Source: Mycobacterium sp. 852002-40037_SCH5390672 (GTDB lineage: Bacteria; Actinomycetota; Actinomycetes; Mycobacteriales; Mycobacteriaceae). From it: a stretch of DNA of 64,000 nt. Numbering within the stretch: the first letter of the stretch is position 1; the number at the start of each line of letters is the position of its first letter. The notes below the pieces were generated by a model. That model worked only from the letters and a program-made list of their open reading frames with translations, ran no database searches and had not been told where the DNA came from. The DNA is taken from NCBI RefSeq assembly GCF_001665875.1, contig NZ_LZTA01000086.1, forward strand, positions 1-64,000, read 5' to 3'. Made by a program: the position numbers and the translations under genes. Of this stretch, positions 37,842 to 47,038 are shown in pieces.

Positions 37842-39147
37842 GTGCGGCCGTAAAGGCTATGGAGGCCACCCATTTCGTGTTGTGCACACCCGGTAGCGCG
37901 GGCACGATGATGCGCGCGGGGAAGCCATGGTCCGGGGACAGGTCGGCGCCATTCACGCGCAGCGCCAGCAGCGCGTCCGGGTGCAGCACCTGGTTTCCCT
38001 GCAGCGTCGCGCCGGCGAAGGCGCCGGAGCGTTCCAGCGAGGACACATGCGCTGATTGCGGTGCGGGCACGCCGGCCAGCCGGGCGAGTTCGGCCAGGCG
38101 CACGCCGGTCCAGATCTGAGTGGTCGACCAGCCTTCGACGCAGGCGATCGGCAGGACGGCGGTGTGCTGTGGCATGGCCAGCAGGGCCACACGGTCCAGC
38201 GCCACCGGTCGCGGGCCACCGTTCAGGGTGAGCCGCCAGCGCCCCGCTGTGTCCCGCGCGGAGATCCCGGCCGCGGCCGCGGTCCGGTTGACCTCGAAGC
38301 CGTTGGGTCCGTCTCCGGGTCGGCGCCCGCGCGGCAGCAGCAAGGCGGCGGCCCGGGTGTAACCCCCCAACGTCTGACCGGCAGTGATGAAAGTCAGGAA
38401 AAGGGCCCCGCCACCCACCAGCGTCAGCGCGCCGCGGCGGCTCATCGTGGCCGGGCCGGGGTGAGCGGCGGCGAGCCCGTCGGGCTGCCACGGCTCGGCT
38501 TTGGTGTCGGCGCGCCCGGTGCGCAGCACATCACGCAGTGACAGCTTGTGCAGGCCGGCCCACATGCGCGGGCTCTTGATCGCGACGTGCATGACGAAGC
38601 CGGTGATGAACACCCACGCACCGAAATAGTGCGCGGTGTAGAAGCTGAATCCGAAGATGTAGTCGTACTGGATGTTCAGCACGCCGGTCACGATCTCGAA
38701 CAGGATCCCGCCGACCAGCATGAGCAGCGAAACCCGTTCCAGCAGTTGGGCAATCGTTCGCACCGGCGGCCACGCGAACAGCCGGGGAATCACCGACCAC
38801 AGCTTGGCCAGCACCACCGGGATCAGGATCAGTCCCAGCCCGACATGAAGTCCCTGGGTCAGCCGGTACAGCCACGGCGGATTGGTGGGCCAGTCGAAAA
38901 TCGGAAGCTTGAGCCAGCCGACGTCGCCGGGGATGGCTTGGCCGAACCGCGGCCCGTAGGCGATGTAGGACAGCAGGCCGGTGAGGATGACAATCGGCAG
39001 CGTCACCAGCAACACCGAGCCGAACACCGACGTCAGCCATAGTCCCCGCAGCGGGCTGCGCCACAGCCGGGCGAAATGCCCGCGCATCTGTGTCGTCGCT
39101 TCGATGTCAGCGGAAGCGGGTCTGCCGGTCGTCCGCGTTGGCTTCAT
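37834..39147 (-). CDS. Rv0218-like membrane protein: cytochrome b-type domain fused to a sulfite-oxidase-fold molybdopterin domain
   Basis: Protein of 437 residues. The N-terminal half has four helices (about 40-62, 98-118, 138-158 and 174-192) with His101, His173 and His187 as candidate heme ligands. A fifth helix (about 240-260) is preceded by SRRGALTL, a Tat-like motif. The C-terminal domain has the sulfite-oxidase fold with Cys336 (IACVEGWS) as molybdenum ligand, NGADLSPDHGFPARIIVP and NTKWVASI. It should transfer electrons between the quinone pool and an extracytoplasmic substrate. From memory it is the orthologue of M. tuberculosis Rv0218. Confidence 0.87.
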   Translation of the reverse strand: MKPTRTTGRPASADIEATTQMRGHFARLWRSPLRGLWLTSVFGSVLLVTLPIVILTGLLSYIAYGPRFGQAIPGDVGWLKLPIFDWPTNPPWLYRLTQGLHVGLGLILIPVVLAKLWSVIPRLFAWPPVRTIAQLLERVSLLMLVGGILFEIVTGVLNIQYDYIFGFSFYTAHYFGAWVFITGFVMHVAIKSPRMWAGLHKLSLRDVLRTGRADTKAEPWQPDGLAAAHPGPATMSRRGALTLVGGGALFLTFITAGQTLGGYTRAAALLLPRGRRPGDGPNGFEVNRTAAAAGISARDTAGRWRLTLNGGPRPVALDRVALLAMPQHTAVLPIACVEGWSTTQIWTGVRLAELARLAGVPAPQSAHVSSLERSGAFAGATLQGNQVLHPDALLALRVNGADLSPDHGFPARIIVPALPGVHNTKWVASIAFTAAHA

Positions 39148-39252
39148 TCGCCCCTAACCCGCACTCAGCGACCACGTCTGCCGTGCCATCAATGATCATT
39201 CACGACAAAGCGGCGGCCGTGGTTCAAATCGAGCGCTTGCTATCGAAACTCC

Positions 39253-39993
39253 CTACCCCTGCACGGTGGGACGAATGGTGATGTCGCCGATCTCGATGTC
39301 GGGCGGCTGTTCGATGGCGAAAGCGATGGCGCGTGCCACCGCCGCCGGCGGCAGACCGAAGTCGGTCATGTTGCGCCGGATCTGCGCACGCACCGCCAGG
39401 TCGTCGATGGAGCTGTCCAGTTGGGTGTTGACGAATCCCGGTGAGATCGAGGTGGTCCGGACGACACCGTCGGTCGATTCCTGCCGCAGGCCCTCCATCA
39501 ACGTGCGAACGGCGTTCTTGGTGGCGGCATACATCGCCATGGTGGGGACGATCTTGAGCCCGGCGGTCGACACCGTCGTCACGAAATGGCCGCTCCCCTG
39601 GTTTCGAAACACCGGCAGGGCCGCGGCAATCCCGTGCAGCACTCCGCGCAGGTTGACGTCGATCATCGCCGACCATCCGTCGACATCGAGATCGGATATC
39701 GGCCCAACCTTGCTGATGCCTGCATTGCTCACCAGGACATCGAGGCGACCGAACTCGTTTGTCGCCACATCGACGAGCCGTTTCACATCTTCACCGCGCG
39801 TGACGTCGGTCGCGCGGCTCGCAACGCTCCCACCGCTGTCACGTATCTCGCGGGCGATGGCATCGAGGCGCTCGATCCGGCGCGCGCCCAGCACCACCCG
39901 GGCACCGCGCTCGGCGAGCAGACGCGCGGTCGCTTCACCGATGCCGCTGCTTGCTCCCGTGACGGCAACGACTCGTCCTTCGATGCCCGTCAT
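39253..39993 (-). CDS. Short-chain dehydrogenase
   Basis: Classical SDR of 246 residues: TGASSGIG, the ARRIERL element after beta-2 (NADP preference), SNAGISK, the serine in TTVSTAG and YAATK. The end (PPDIEIGDITIRPTVQG) matches the clavulanate dehydrogenase/YdfG-like branch. Single gene with about 100 bases on each side; no partner is obvious. Substrate unknown. Confidence 0.85.
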   Translation of the reverse strand: MTGIEGRVVAVTGASSGIGEATARLLAERGARVVLGARRIERLDAIAREIRDSGGSVASRATDVTRGEDVKRLVDVATNEFGRLDVLVSNAGISKVGPISDLDVDGWSAMIDVNLRGVLHGIAAALPVFRNQGSGHFVTTVSTAGLKIVPTMAMYAATKNAVRTLMEGLRQESTDGVVRTTSISPGFVNTQLDSSIDDLAVRAQIRRNMTDFGLPPAAVARAIAFAIEQPPDIEIGDITIRPTVQG

Positions 39994-40050
39994 TGCGCTC
40001 CCTGCGTCGGCCCGAATCGCCTTGCGGGTAACGCTACTCAGGGCCGAACA

Positions 40051-40100
40051 GACGCGCGCCGAACGTGGGTCTTACTTACGGGAAGCGCGTTCGGCGCGTC
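40051..40100 (-). terminator. Long imperfect hairpin downstream of the desaturase gene
   Basis: GACGCGCGCCGAACG (40051-40065) pairs with CGTTCGGCGCGTC (40088-40100) with one bulged base, giving a 12-13 bp GC-rich stem around a loop of about 22 bases. It lies 37 bases beyond the desaturase stop on the minus strand and before the next gene, a suitable place for termination. No T-run follows. Confidence 0.45.
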
Positions 40101-40136
40101 CCTAGGCCCCACCCTCGGCGCAGAGTGGGTGCGGCG

Positions 40137-41555
40137 TCAGTCTTTGCCCCGCGGCGGCGGCTGCACCGAGACACCGGTGGATTCGTGTTCCGGGCCCGCG
40201 GCCGGGTGTTCGGCCGGGACACGGTCACGGAACCGCGCACCCTCGCTGGGCCGCTGCGCCGCCGGCTGGCCGCCCTGGCTGCGGTATGGCCCTGCCTTGC
40301 GCCGGGGTTTTCCACCGGGAAATGCCAGCCGAAGGATGGTGCGCTGCACCATCAGCCACTGCTTGGAGAACGGGCCGGAGTTGTACGGCAGCTCATAACG
40401 CTCGCAGATGTCTTTGACCTTCGGCGCGATCTCCGAGTATCGGCTGCTCGGCATATCCGGATAAAGATGATGTTCCACTTGATAACCCAGATTGCCGCTG
40501 ATGACGTGGAACAGCGGGCTGCCCTCGATGTTCGCGGCGCCAACCAACTGGCGCAGATACCACCCGCCGCGCGTTTCGTCCTCGACGTCTTCCTGGCTGA
40601 AGGTGTAGGTCTGGTCGGGGAAATGGCCGCAGAAGATGATCGCGTTCGACCACACGTTGCGGATGACGTTGGCCACCGCGTCGGCGCCCAGGGTGCGCAG
40701 GTAGGTGCTTTCCACCCCCGGCAACACCTTGTCGGCGAAGTTGGCGGTGGCGCCCAGCCGTCCCCTGCTCGACACCCGACGAAGCGCCCTGCCGAGGCGC
40801 GACTGCGCCGGCTGGCTGATTCTGCCGCGTGCGGCCAACTGGACGAGCGCGAAGGCGCCCGCGCTGATCAGTGGCCACCCGAGATAGTCCTTGAAAATCT
40901 GTGCGCGCGCCTTGACCCCGATACCTCTGAGATCCTCGCGCACCTCCGACCATGGCTTCTGGCGCGTGCGGATGGCATCGATGTCCATGTCATGGATGGC
41001 CACGCCCCACTCGAACAGCAGCATGAGCAAGATGTTGTACAGCGGCTGGAAGAGATACCGCGGGTGCCAACTTTGATTCGGGTCGATCCGCAGCAGCTCG
41101 TAGCCGAGGTCTTTGTCCTTGCCCAAGATGTTGGTGTAGGTGTGGTGGATGTAGTTGTGTGAGTGCTTCCAGGCTTCGGCGGTCGACGCGGTATCCCAGT
41201 CCCACACCGAGGAATGGATATCGGGATCGTTCATCCAGTCCCATTGCCCATGCATGACGTTGTGGCCGATCTCCATGTTCTCCAGGATCTTGGCCATTCC
41301 TAGACAGGCCGTGCCCAGCACCCATGCGGTTTTCGAGCGCGACCCGAGCAGCAGCACCCGGCCAACCACGACAATCTGGCGCTGTACGGAGATGACCGTC
41401 TTGATGTAGTGCCGGTCGCGTTCGCCCAAATCGGCGAATACGTCGTCGTGAATCGCGTCGAATTCCTTCGCGAGTTTCTCACGTTCTTGTTCGCCCAGGC
41501 GGGCAAGCAACTCGCCCCCGGTGGTTTTCGCGGCAGTTTTCGCGGCAGTTGTCAC
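40137..41555 (-). CDS. desA3: Membrane fatty acid (acyl-CoA) desaturase, DesA3-like
   Basis: Di-iron desaturase of 472 residues. The three His boxes are visible: GHNVMH, HSHNYIHH and, near the C-terminus, the GYQVEHHLYP segment. Hydrophobic stretches flank them. From memory it closely matches M. tuberculosis DesA3 (Rv3229c), which makes oleoyl from stearoyl substrates, and the next gene upstream matches its reductase Rv3230c. A basic, Pro/Arg-rich tail of about 60 residues extends beyond the usual end. The GTG at 41555 is preferred: AAAGGAG lies 7 bases upstream. The frame can be extended 7 codons to overlap the reductase stop. Confidence 0.88.
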   Translation of the reverse strand: MTTAAKTAAKTTGGELLARLGEQEREKLAKEFDAIHDDVFADLGERDRHYIKTVISVQRQIVVVGRVLLLGSRSKTAWVLGTACLGMAKILENMEIGHNVMHGQWDWMNDPDIHSSVWDWDTASTAEAWKHSHNYIHHTYTNILGKDKDLGYELLRIDPNQSWHPRYLFQPLYNILLMLLFEWGVAIHDMDIDAIRTRQKPWSEVREDLRGIGVKARAQIFKDYLGWPLISAGAFALVQLAARGRISQPAQSRLGRALRRVSSRGRLGATANFADKVLPGVESTYLRTLGADAVANVIRNVWSNAIIFCGHFPDQTYTFSQEDVEDETRGGWYLRQLVGAANIEGSPLFHVISGNLGYQVEHHLYPDMPSSRYSEIAPKVKDICERYELPYNSGPFSKQWLMVQRTILRLAFPGGKPRRKAGPYRSQGGQPAAQRPSEGARFRDRVPAEHPAAGPEHESTGVSVQPPPRGKD

Positions 41556-41572
41556 GGAGCCGCTCCTTTCGA

Positions 41573-42670
41573 TCACAGTTCGAGCTCAACATCGCCTTCG
41601 GCGGTGTTGATGCAGATCCGTACGTCTTGTTCGGTGGGTTCGATTACTTCACCTGAGCGCAGGTCACGCAGCTTGCCCGACTTCAGCGTCCCGACGCAGG
41701 TATGACAAATTCCGATTCGACAGCCGTAGGCGAGGTTGAGACCGGCCTTCTCCCCCGCCTCCAAAATCGATGTGCCGCCGTCACATTCGACGTCCTTCTC
41801 ACTGTCGAGGAACTGCACCGTGCCGCCCTCACCCGCGTTGGCGTCGCCGCCGATCTTGGGCTGGAAGCGTTCAAAGTGCAGACGGTCGCGGTCTCCGTTG
41901 CTTTCCCAATGCTCGATCAGCGCGTCGAGCATGTCACCGGGCCCCGAGCAGAAAGCTTCGCGTTCGCGCCAGTCCGGACACGCTTCGTCCAGGGCGTTTG
42001 GCTCCAGCCGGCCGCGTTCGCCGGTCAGCCGCAAATCCAGCCGCATCCCGGGGTGGCGGCGATCGAACTCTTCGAGGACCGACAAAAACATGACCTGCTC
42101 GCGGGTGCGCGCGGAGTGAATGACCACGACATCACCGAAGTCACCGCGGTGGTCGATGCTGCGCAACATGCTGATGATCGGCGTAATACCGCTGCCCGCG
42201 CTGATGAACAGCATCTTGGCCGGCAACGGCTCAGGCAGCGTGAATACGCCTTCCACCTCACCAAGCCGCACAAGGTCCCCCGGCTGGACCTTCTGGACCA
42301 GATATGGCGACACCACGCCGCCGTCGACCCTCTTGGGCGTCACGCTGATCAGCCCGTCCTCGGGCGCGGGGTCCGACGTCAACGAATACGCTCGCCAGTG
42401 GTAGACGCCGTCGACGACCACGCCCAGCCGCACATACTGGCCGGGCTTGTGGCCCGGCCATTCATACCCGGGCCGGATCAGCACGCTCGCCGCTTCCGAG
42501 CCCTGCGGCTCGACTCGTTCGACCTTTCCGCGCAGCTCCCTGGTGGTCCACAGCGGGTTGATCATTTCCAGATAGTCATCGGGCTGTAGCGGGCTGAATA
42601 GCCGCCGCACCGCCCGCAAGAACAACCGACGCCCGCGGGGGACGTTGGGCTGGGCACCACGTTCAGCCAT
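41573..42670 (-). CDS. Ferredoxin-oxidoreductase of the desaturase system (Rv3230c-like)
   Basis: NAD(P)H-dependent electron donor of 365 residues. FAD site WRAYSLTS; FNR nucleotide-binding region MLFISAGSGITPIISMLR; then a C-terminal plant-type [2Fe-2S] ferredoxin domain with CRIGICHTC and the last Cys in RICIN. It passes electrons to the adjacent desaturase, as Rv3230c does for DesA3. The ATG at 42670 is chosen; a GTG five codons upstream lies inside the palindrome at 42680-42693. The two genes are 17 bases apart. Confidence 0.9.
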   Translation of the reverse strand: MAERGAQPNVPRGRRLFLRAVRRLFSPLQPDDYLEMINPLWTTRELRGKVERVEPQGSEAASVLIRPGYEWPGHKPGQYVRLGVVVDGVYHWRAYSLTSDPAPEDGLISVTPKRVDGGVVSPYLVQKVQPGDLVRLGEVEGVFTLPEPLPAKMLFISAGSGITPIISMLRSIDHRGDFGDVVVIHSARTREQVMFLSVLEEFDRRHPGMRLDLRLTGERGRLEPNALDEACPDWREREAFCSGPGDMLDALIEHWESNGDRDRLHFERFQPKIGGDANAGEGGTVQFLDSEKDVECDGGTSILEAGEKAGLNLAYGCRIGICHTCVGTLKSGKLRDLRSGEVIEPTEQDVRICINTAEGDVELEL

Positions 42671-42679
42671 AGGCACAGA

Positions 42680-42693
42680 GTACACAGGTGTAC
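42680..42693. promoter_or_regulatory. Perfect palindrome GTACAC-AG-GTGTAC before the desaturase operon
   Basis: Six-base arms GTACAC and GTGTAC around a 2-base centre, 10 bases upstream of the reductase ATG and covering an alternative GTG start. The position would let a dimeric regulator block both initiation and ribosome access. Mycobacterial desaturase genes are controlled by TetR/FadR-type fatty-acid regulators, but I cannot assign this motif to one. Confidence 0.45.
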
Positions 42694-42911
42694 ACCGACG
42701 CTAAACCTCAATCCGAATTCTGTTGCAGCGCAGGGTTAGACATATGCCTAATGGGCGCACAGAAATATCATCGCTGTTCACTGGTTCTCGTTTACCGGGT
42801 TTGGGCTGCTGCGATACGTAACTCTGACGTGCCCGTGGGGTGCACCTGCCAAACATTTGTTCATTGATGCCATGCTCGGCGCGACAGGGCGCCGGCCCGC
42901 TGTGACGCCTA

Positions 42912-43775
42912 ATGTCGGTGAGTGTGTTGATCGGCTTCCTCCTCGCGCTGGGCTGTTCGCTCTGTTACGGGACGGCGACGGTGTTGCAAGCGGCCGGAAC
43001 CCGGTCCGTCGAAGCGGGCAGCGGCTCGGGTGTCGACACCGTGCTGCTGTTACGAGCCGTTCGGCAGTGGCGCTACCTGGCCGGGGTCGGACTCGACGTC
43101 GTCGGGTTCGCGCTTCAAGTGGCCGCGCTGCGCTTGGTCCCGATCTATGTCGTCGCGGCGGCGCTGGCCGCCTCGATCGCGGTCACCGGCGTGGTGGCCG
43201 CGTGGGTCTTGTCGGCGCGGCTGTCGTCGGCGGAGTGGACAGCCGTCGGCGTGGTCTGTCTCAGCCTGGTCGTCCTCGCCCTGGCCGCCGGGCCGGGACA
43301 CTTTCGGCATGCCCCGGCCGGGCTCGGCTGGGCGCTGCTGGCGGTGGTGGCCGCGATCTTCATCGGCGGCGCCGCCGCCGGGCGGTTACCCGACCGCACG
43401 CGTGCACTCGCACTGGGGTTGGGCGCCGGAAGCGGCTTCGGCGTTGTCGAGGTGGGCGTTCGTTTGATCGAGGCGATCGATCCCACCAAACGCTCCTTCT
43501 ACACCAACCCGGCTCTGTACGCGGCAGCGGTGGGTGGCGCCGCGGGATTTCTGTTGCTCACCTCCGCGTTGCATCGCGGATCGGTGACCACCGCCGTCGC
43601 GGGGATGGTGGTCGGTGAAACCCTGGCACCGGCGTTCGTCGGGGTGGTGTGGCTCGGTGACACCGCGCGCGACGGACTCGGGTGGTTGGTGATCGTCGGC
43701 TTCGCCGTCGCCGTATGCGCAACGCTGGTGCTGGCGCGGTTCGGCGAAGCGCCCGTTGCCGAGGAAGCGGGCTGA
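42912..43775 (+). CDS. Multi-helix DMT-type membrane protein
   Basis: Hydrophobic protein of 287 residues with about nine to ten predicted helices and a pattern of paired repeats like EamA/DMT transporters. It starts SVSVLIGFLLALGCSLCYGTATVLQAAG; the second half contains GFLLLTSALHRGSVTTAVAGMVVGETLAPAFVG, an EamA-like end. M. tuberculosis has similar Ala/Val/Leu-rich transmembrane proteins of unknown function. It would export or import a small metabolite. It stands alone, divergent from the desaturase operon and convergent with the FadD17-like gene. Confidence 0.8.
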   Translation: MSVSVLIGFLLALGCSLCYGTATVLQAAGTRSVEAGSGSGVDTVLLLRAVRQWRYLAGVGLDVVGFALQVAALRLVPIYVVAAALAASIAVTGVVAAWVLSARLSSAEWTAVGVVCLSLVVLALAAGPGHFRHAPAGLGWALLAVVAAIFIGGAAAGRLPDRTRALALGLGAGSGFGVVEVGVRLIEAIDPTKRSFYTNPALYAAAVGGAAGFLLLTSALHRGSVTTAVAGMVVGETLAPAFVGVVWLGDTARDGLGWLVIVGFAVAVCATLVLARFGEAPVAEEAG

Positions 43776-43798
43776 AGCCGCGTGATTCAGGACTTAGT

Positions 43799-45418
43799 TC
43801 ATGACCCCGCGACGGCCGACGCCGCACGGCCATCGGCGATTTCGTCCACCGGCGCATAACCGGTGCCCCGCGCGGGGCGCACCCACAACTGACCGCCCTG
43901 AGCGGTGACGGCCGCGGCGATCAGCGCACGCTTGAGGATTTTGTTGGTCGCGGTCGCGGGCAGCTGATCGTTGATGCGCACGTAGCGCGGCCACGCCTTA
44001 GGGGACAGATCGGGTTGCGCGGCAAGGAATTTCTCGAAATCATCCGGGCCCAGGCGCGCCTTCGGCCGCAGTACCAGGGCGGCCATCACCTGGTCGCCGA
44101 CCCGGTCGTCGGGGACCGCGTAGACGGCGACCTGGCTTATTTCGGGCAGCCGCGCCAGAATTCGCTCGACGGGCCCGGCCGCCAGGTTCTCCCCGTCCAC
44201 CCGCATCCAATCGGCGGTTCGGCCGGCAAGGTAGATCCAGCCGTCGGCATCACGGTAGGCCAGATCGCCCGACCAGTACATCCCGTGCCGCATGCGCTCG
44301 GCGGTGGCGCCCGGATCGTTGTAGTAGCCGGCGAAGGGCCCGGCCCCCTGGGTGTTGACGAGTTCCCCCACGGCCTCATCGAAGTTGGTCAGCGCCCCGT
44401 GCGCGTCGAACTTCGCGACCTCGCATTCCCGCAGTGTCGTCGAGTTGTAGATGCCCACCCCCGGGTAGGGCTTGCCGATGGAGCCCGGTGGGGTGCCGTC
44501 TTCGCGCACCACGATCACCGCGAATTCACTGGAGCCGAAGCTGTCGACCACCCGGCATCCGAAACGCCTTGCGAATTCGGCGATGTCGCGATCGGTGGCC
44601 TCGTTGCCGAACGCCACCCGCAGGGTGTTCTCGGCGTCGTCGGGACGTTCGGGGGTGGACAGGATCAATGCCAGCGGCTTGCCGACGTAATTCAGGTAGG
44701 TCACCCGGTAGCGGCGGACGTCGTCGAGGAAGCGCGACGGCGAAAAGCGCGCCGGCACCATGGTGGCCCCGCTACCGATGGCGACCGCCCACCCGGCGGC
44801 GACACCGTTGGAGTGAAAAAGCGGCATCGACAGGTAGCAGACGTCGTCGGCGGTGACGTCGTACTGAAAGATCAGGCTGGCACCACACATGATCGCCATG
44901 CCATGGGCGAACCGCACCACCTTTGGGTCACCGCTGGTGCCCGAGGTGAAGATCATCATCAGGGTGTCGGCGGCGGCCACCTCGCGATGGGGAACCAGCG
45001 GTGGCGCGGCGGCCACGGCCTCGGCGTAGCGTCCGCGAGTCACATCGATTAGCTGGATACCGTTGAGGTCCAACCCATCCACTAGTTCCCGATGCTCCGG
45101 GTCGACGAGCAGCAACTGGCAGTCGGATCGTCGGATGTCGGCCAGCAATCCCGATCCGCGCCGCGTGGTGTTGATTCCGCACAGCACGTAGCCGCCCAGC
45201 GCTGCGGCGGCCATCGCCCGCAGCATGGCCGGCGAATTACCGAGTAGGGCACCGACGTGCAACGGCCGTGCGGTGTCCGCGAGCGCGATGAGGACCGCGG
45301 CCTCCGCCTCGGCTTCGGCCAGGTGCTCGCGCCAGGTCCAGGTCCGCTCCCCGTGAGCGAGCGCCGGGGTGTCGTCGTGGCGGCGCTGCCGCAATAGCTG
45401 TTGAACCGTCTCCGGCAC
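43799..45418 (-). CDS. FadD17/FadD1-like acyl-CoA synthetase
   Basis: AMP-forming acyl-CoA synthetase of 539 residues. The P-loop IFTSGTSGDPKVV, the FGSSEF motif, GMYWSGDLAYRDADGWIYLAGRTADWMRVDGEN and the C-terminal Lys in ATNKILKR are clear. The overall text (HVGALLGNSPAML, LSMPLFHSNGV, YLNYVGKPLALIL) closely resembles FadD17 of M. tuberculosis, which activates short steroid side chains. It is the last gene of the nine-gene operon and lies 24 bases after the monooxygenase. I infer that it loads the substrate acid onto CoA. Confidence 0.9.
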   Translation of the reverse strand: MPETVQQLLRQRRHDDTPALAHGERTWTWREHLAEAEAEAAVLIALADTARPLHVGALLGNSPAMLRAMAAAALGGYVLCGINTTRRGSGLLADIRRSDCQLLLVDPEHRELVDGLDLNGIQLIDVTRGRYAEAVAAAPPLVPHREVAAADTLMMIFTSGTSGDPKVVRFAHGMAIMCGASLIFQYDVTADDVCYLSMPLFHSNGVAAGWAVAIGSGATMVPARFSPSRFLDDVRRYRVTYLNYVGKPLALILSTPERPDDAENTLRVAFGNEATDRDIAEFARRFGCRVVDSFGSSEFAVIVVREDGTPPGSIGKPYPGVGIYNSTTLRECEVAKFDAHGALTNFDEAVGELVNTQGAGPFAGYYNDPGATAERMRHGMYWSGDLAYRDADGWIYLAGRTADWMRVDGENLAAGPVERILARLPEISQVAVYAVPDDRVGDQVMAALVLRPKARLGPDDFEKFLAAQPDLSPKAWPRYVRINDQLPATATNKILKRALIAAAVTAQGGQLWVRPARGTGYAPVDEIADGRAASAVAGS

Positions 45419-45442
45419 TGGCTCACTTCCTCGTCGACGTCG

Positions 45443-47038
45443 TCATCGGGTGGTCAACACCAGTCCCGCGTAGTCGTTGTGGGCCACCTCGTCACAGTGC
45501 CGCCGGTAGGTGCCGAAGCCGCCGATGTAGGGCATGAAGACTCGCTTCTTGCCCTCGATATTGGCGCCCAGGTACCACGAGGATGCCGCCCTGGGGAACA
45601 GCGTCCGTTCGGCCGCTTGCGCCACGTGCTCGGTCCAGGCGAGCGCCGCATCGCGGCGTGGCTCGACCTCGGTCACGCCGAGGCGCCGCGCGGCCCGCAC
45701 CAGATCGATGATCCAGTCGACCTGAACCTCGGCATGCAGGACCATATTGGCCAGCACCGAGGGACTGCCCGGACCGCTGATGGTGAACAGGTTCGGCAGC
45801 CCCGGAACCATCAGGCCGAGGAACGTGACCGGGCCGTCGGCCCAGATGTCGCGCAATCGCTGTCCCCCTGGGCCTTTCGGGTCGATCCGGGTCAATGCCC
45901 CGGTCATGGCGTCGAAGCCGGTCGCGAAGATCAGCACATCGCAGGGATATGTCGTCGCGCCGGTTCGTACGCCGTCGGCGGTGATCGCTTCGATGGGCTC
46001 GCGGCGCAGGTTCACCAGCCGAACGTTGTCGCGGTTGAAGGTTGCGTAGTAGCCGTCGTCGGTACAGATCCGTTTGGTTCCGATCGGGTGATCGACCGGG
46101 ATGAGATCCGTTGCGACGACGGGATCGGTGACGATCTCGCGGATCCTCTCCTCGGCGAACGTCCTGGCGACATCATTGGCGGACGGGTCCCTGGTCTGGT
46201 CGGGAAAGGTCTTGGCGAAAAGGACCCCGCCTTCGCGCCAGCGCTTCCACAGCGCTTCAGACCGCTCGCTGGGTTCGGTGTCGACGGCGTTCTTGTGGTA
46301 GGTGCCGTGCGGTGTACCCGCCGCCGCGTAGGCGGAGACCCGGCGACGCTCGGGATAGTCCTCCTGGATCTGTCGCTGTTCCCCAACCGACCACGGCCGG
46401 TTGGGCATCGGGATGGTGTAGTTCGCGGATCGCTGAAATACCACCAGGCTTTCGGCGTGTGCGGCGATGATCGGCGCCACCTGGATCCCCGACGACCCCG
46501 TCCCGATCAGGCCAACCCGCTTGCCGCGCAGGTCCGGATCGTCGCGCGGCCACGCCGCCGTGAAATACACCTCGCCCGAGAAGTCGTCGGCGCCCGGGAT
46601 ATTGGGCCGATTCACTGCCGACAGGCAGCCGGTTGCGCACAACAGAAACTGTGCGGCACACCTGTCCCCGGTCGCGGTGTCAACGTGCCAGCGACCTTGA
46701 TCGAAGGTGGCGCCGATGGCGTCGACGCCGAATCGGTAGTGGCGGCGCAGATCGAAGCGGTCGGCGACGTGGCGCAGGTAGGCCAGGATCTCCGGCTGAG
46801 CGGCGAAGCGTTCGGTCCACTGCCAGCTCCGCTGCAGCTCTTCATCGAATGAGTAGGAGTAGTCCACACTTTCGACGTCGCAGCGCGCGCCCGGATAGCC
46901 GTTCCAGTACCAGGTACCGCCCACGTCGGGCGCTGCCTCGATAGCGGTGACCGACAGGCCCAACGAGGCGACCCGGTGCACGGCATAGAGCCCGGCGAAC
47001 CCGGCGCCGATGACGATGACGTCGCTGACGTCGGTCAC
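45443..47038 (-). CDS. Baeyer-Villiger-type flavin monooxygenase
   Basis: Class B flavoprotein of 531 residues. FAD motif VIGAGFAGLYAVHR, the GTWYWNGYPGARCD motif of type I Baeyer-Villiger enzymes, and NADP motif IGTGSSGIQVAP are all present. The fingerprint FxGxxxHxxxWP reads FSGEVYFTAAWP, so its central His is Phe159. It would convert a ketone into an ester or lactone; the changed residue may affect oxygenation. It starts with GTG overlapping the esterase stop (GTGA), linking ester formation to hydrolysis. Confidence 0.88.
   Translation of the reverse strand: MTDVSDVIVIGAGFAGLYAVHRVASLGLSVTAIEAAPDVGGTWYWNGYPGARCDVESVDYSYSFDEELQRSWQWTERFAAQPEILAYLRHVADRFDLRRHYRFGVDAIGATFDQGRWHVDTATGDRCAAQFLLCATGCLSAVNRPNIPGADDFSGEVYFTAAWPRDDPDLRGKRVGLIGTGSSGIQVAPIIAAHAESLVVFQRSANYTIPMPNRPWSVGEQRQIQEDYPERRRVSAYAAAGTPHGTYHKNAVDTEPSERSEALWKRWREGGVLFAKTFPDQTRDPSANDVARTFAEERIREIVTDPVVATDLIPVDHPIGTKRICTDDGYYATFNRDNVRLVNLRREPIEAITADGVRTGATTYPCDVLIFATGFDAMTGALTRIDPKGPGGQRLRDIWADGPVTFLGLMVPGLPNLFTISGPGSPSVLANMVLHAEVQVDWIIDLVRAARRLGVTEVEPRRDAALAWTEHVAQAAERTLFPRAASSWYLGANIEGKKRVFMPYIGGFGTYRRHCDEVAHNDYAGLVLTTR

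Noticed and set aside
45401..46852. Open frame of 483 codons opposite the Baeyer-Villiger gene
   Set aside because: Antisense shadow; no family resemblance.
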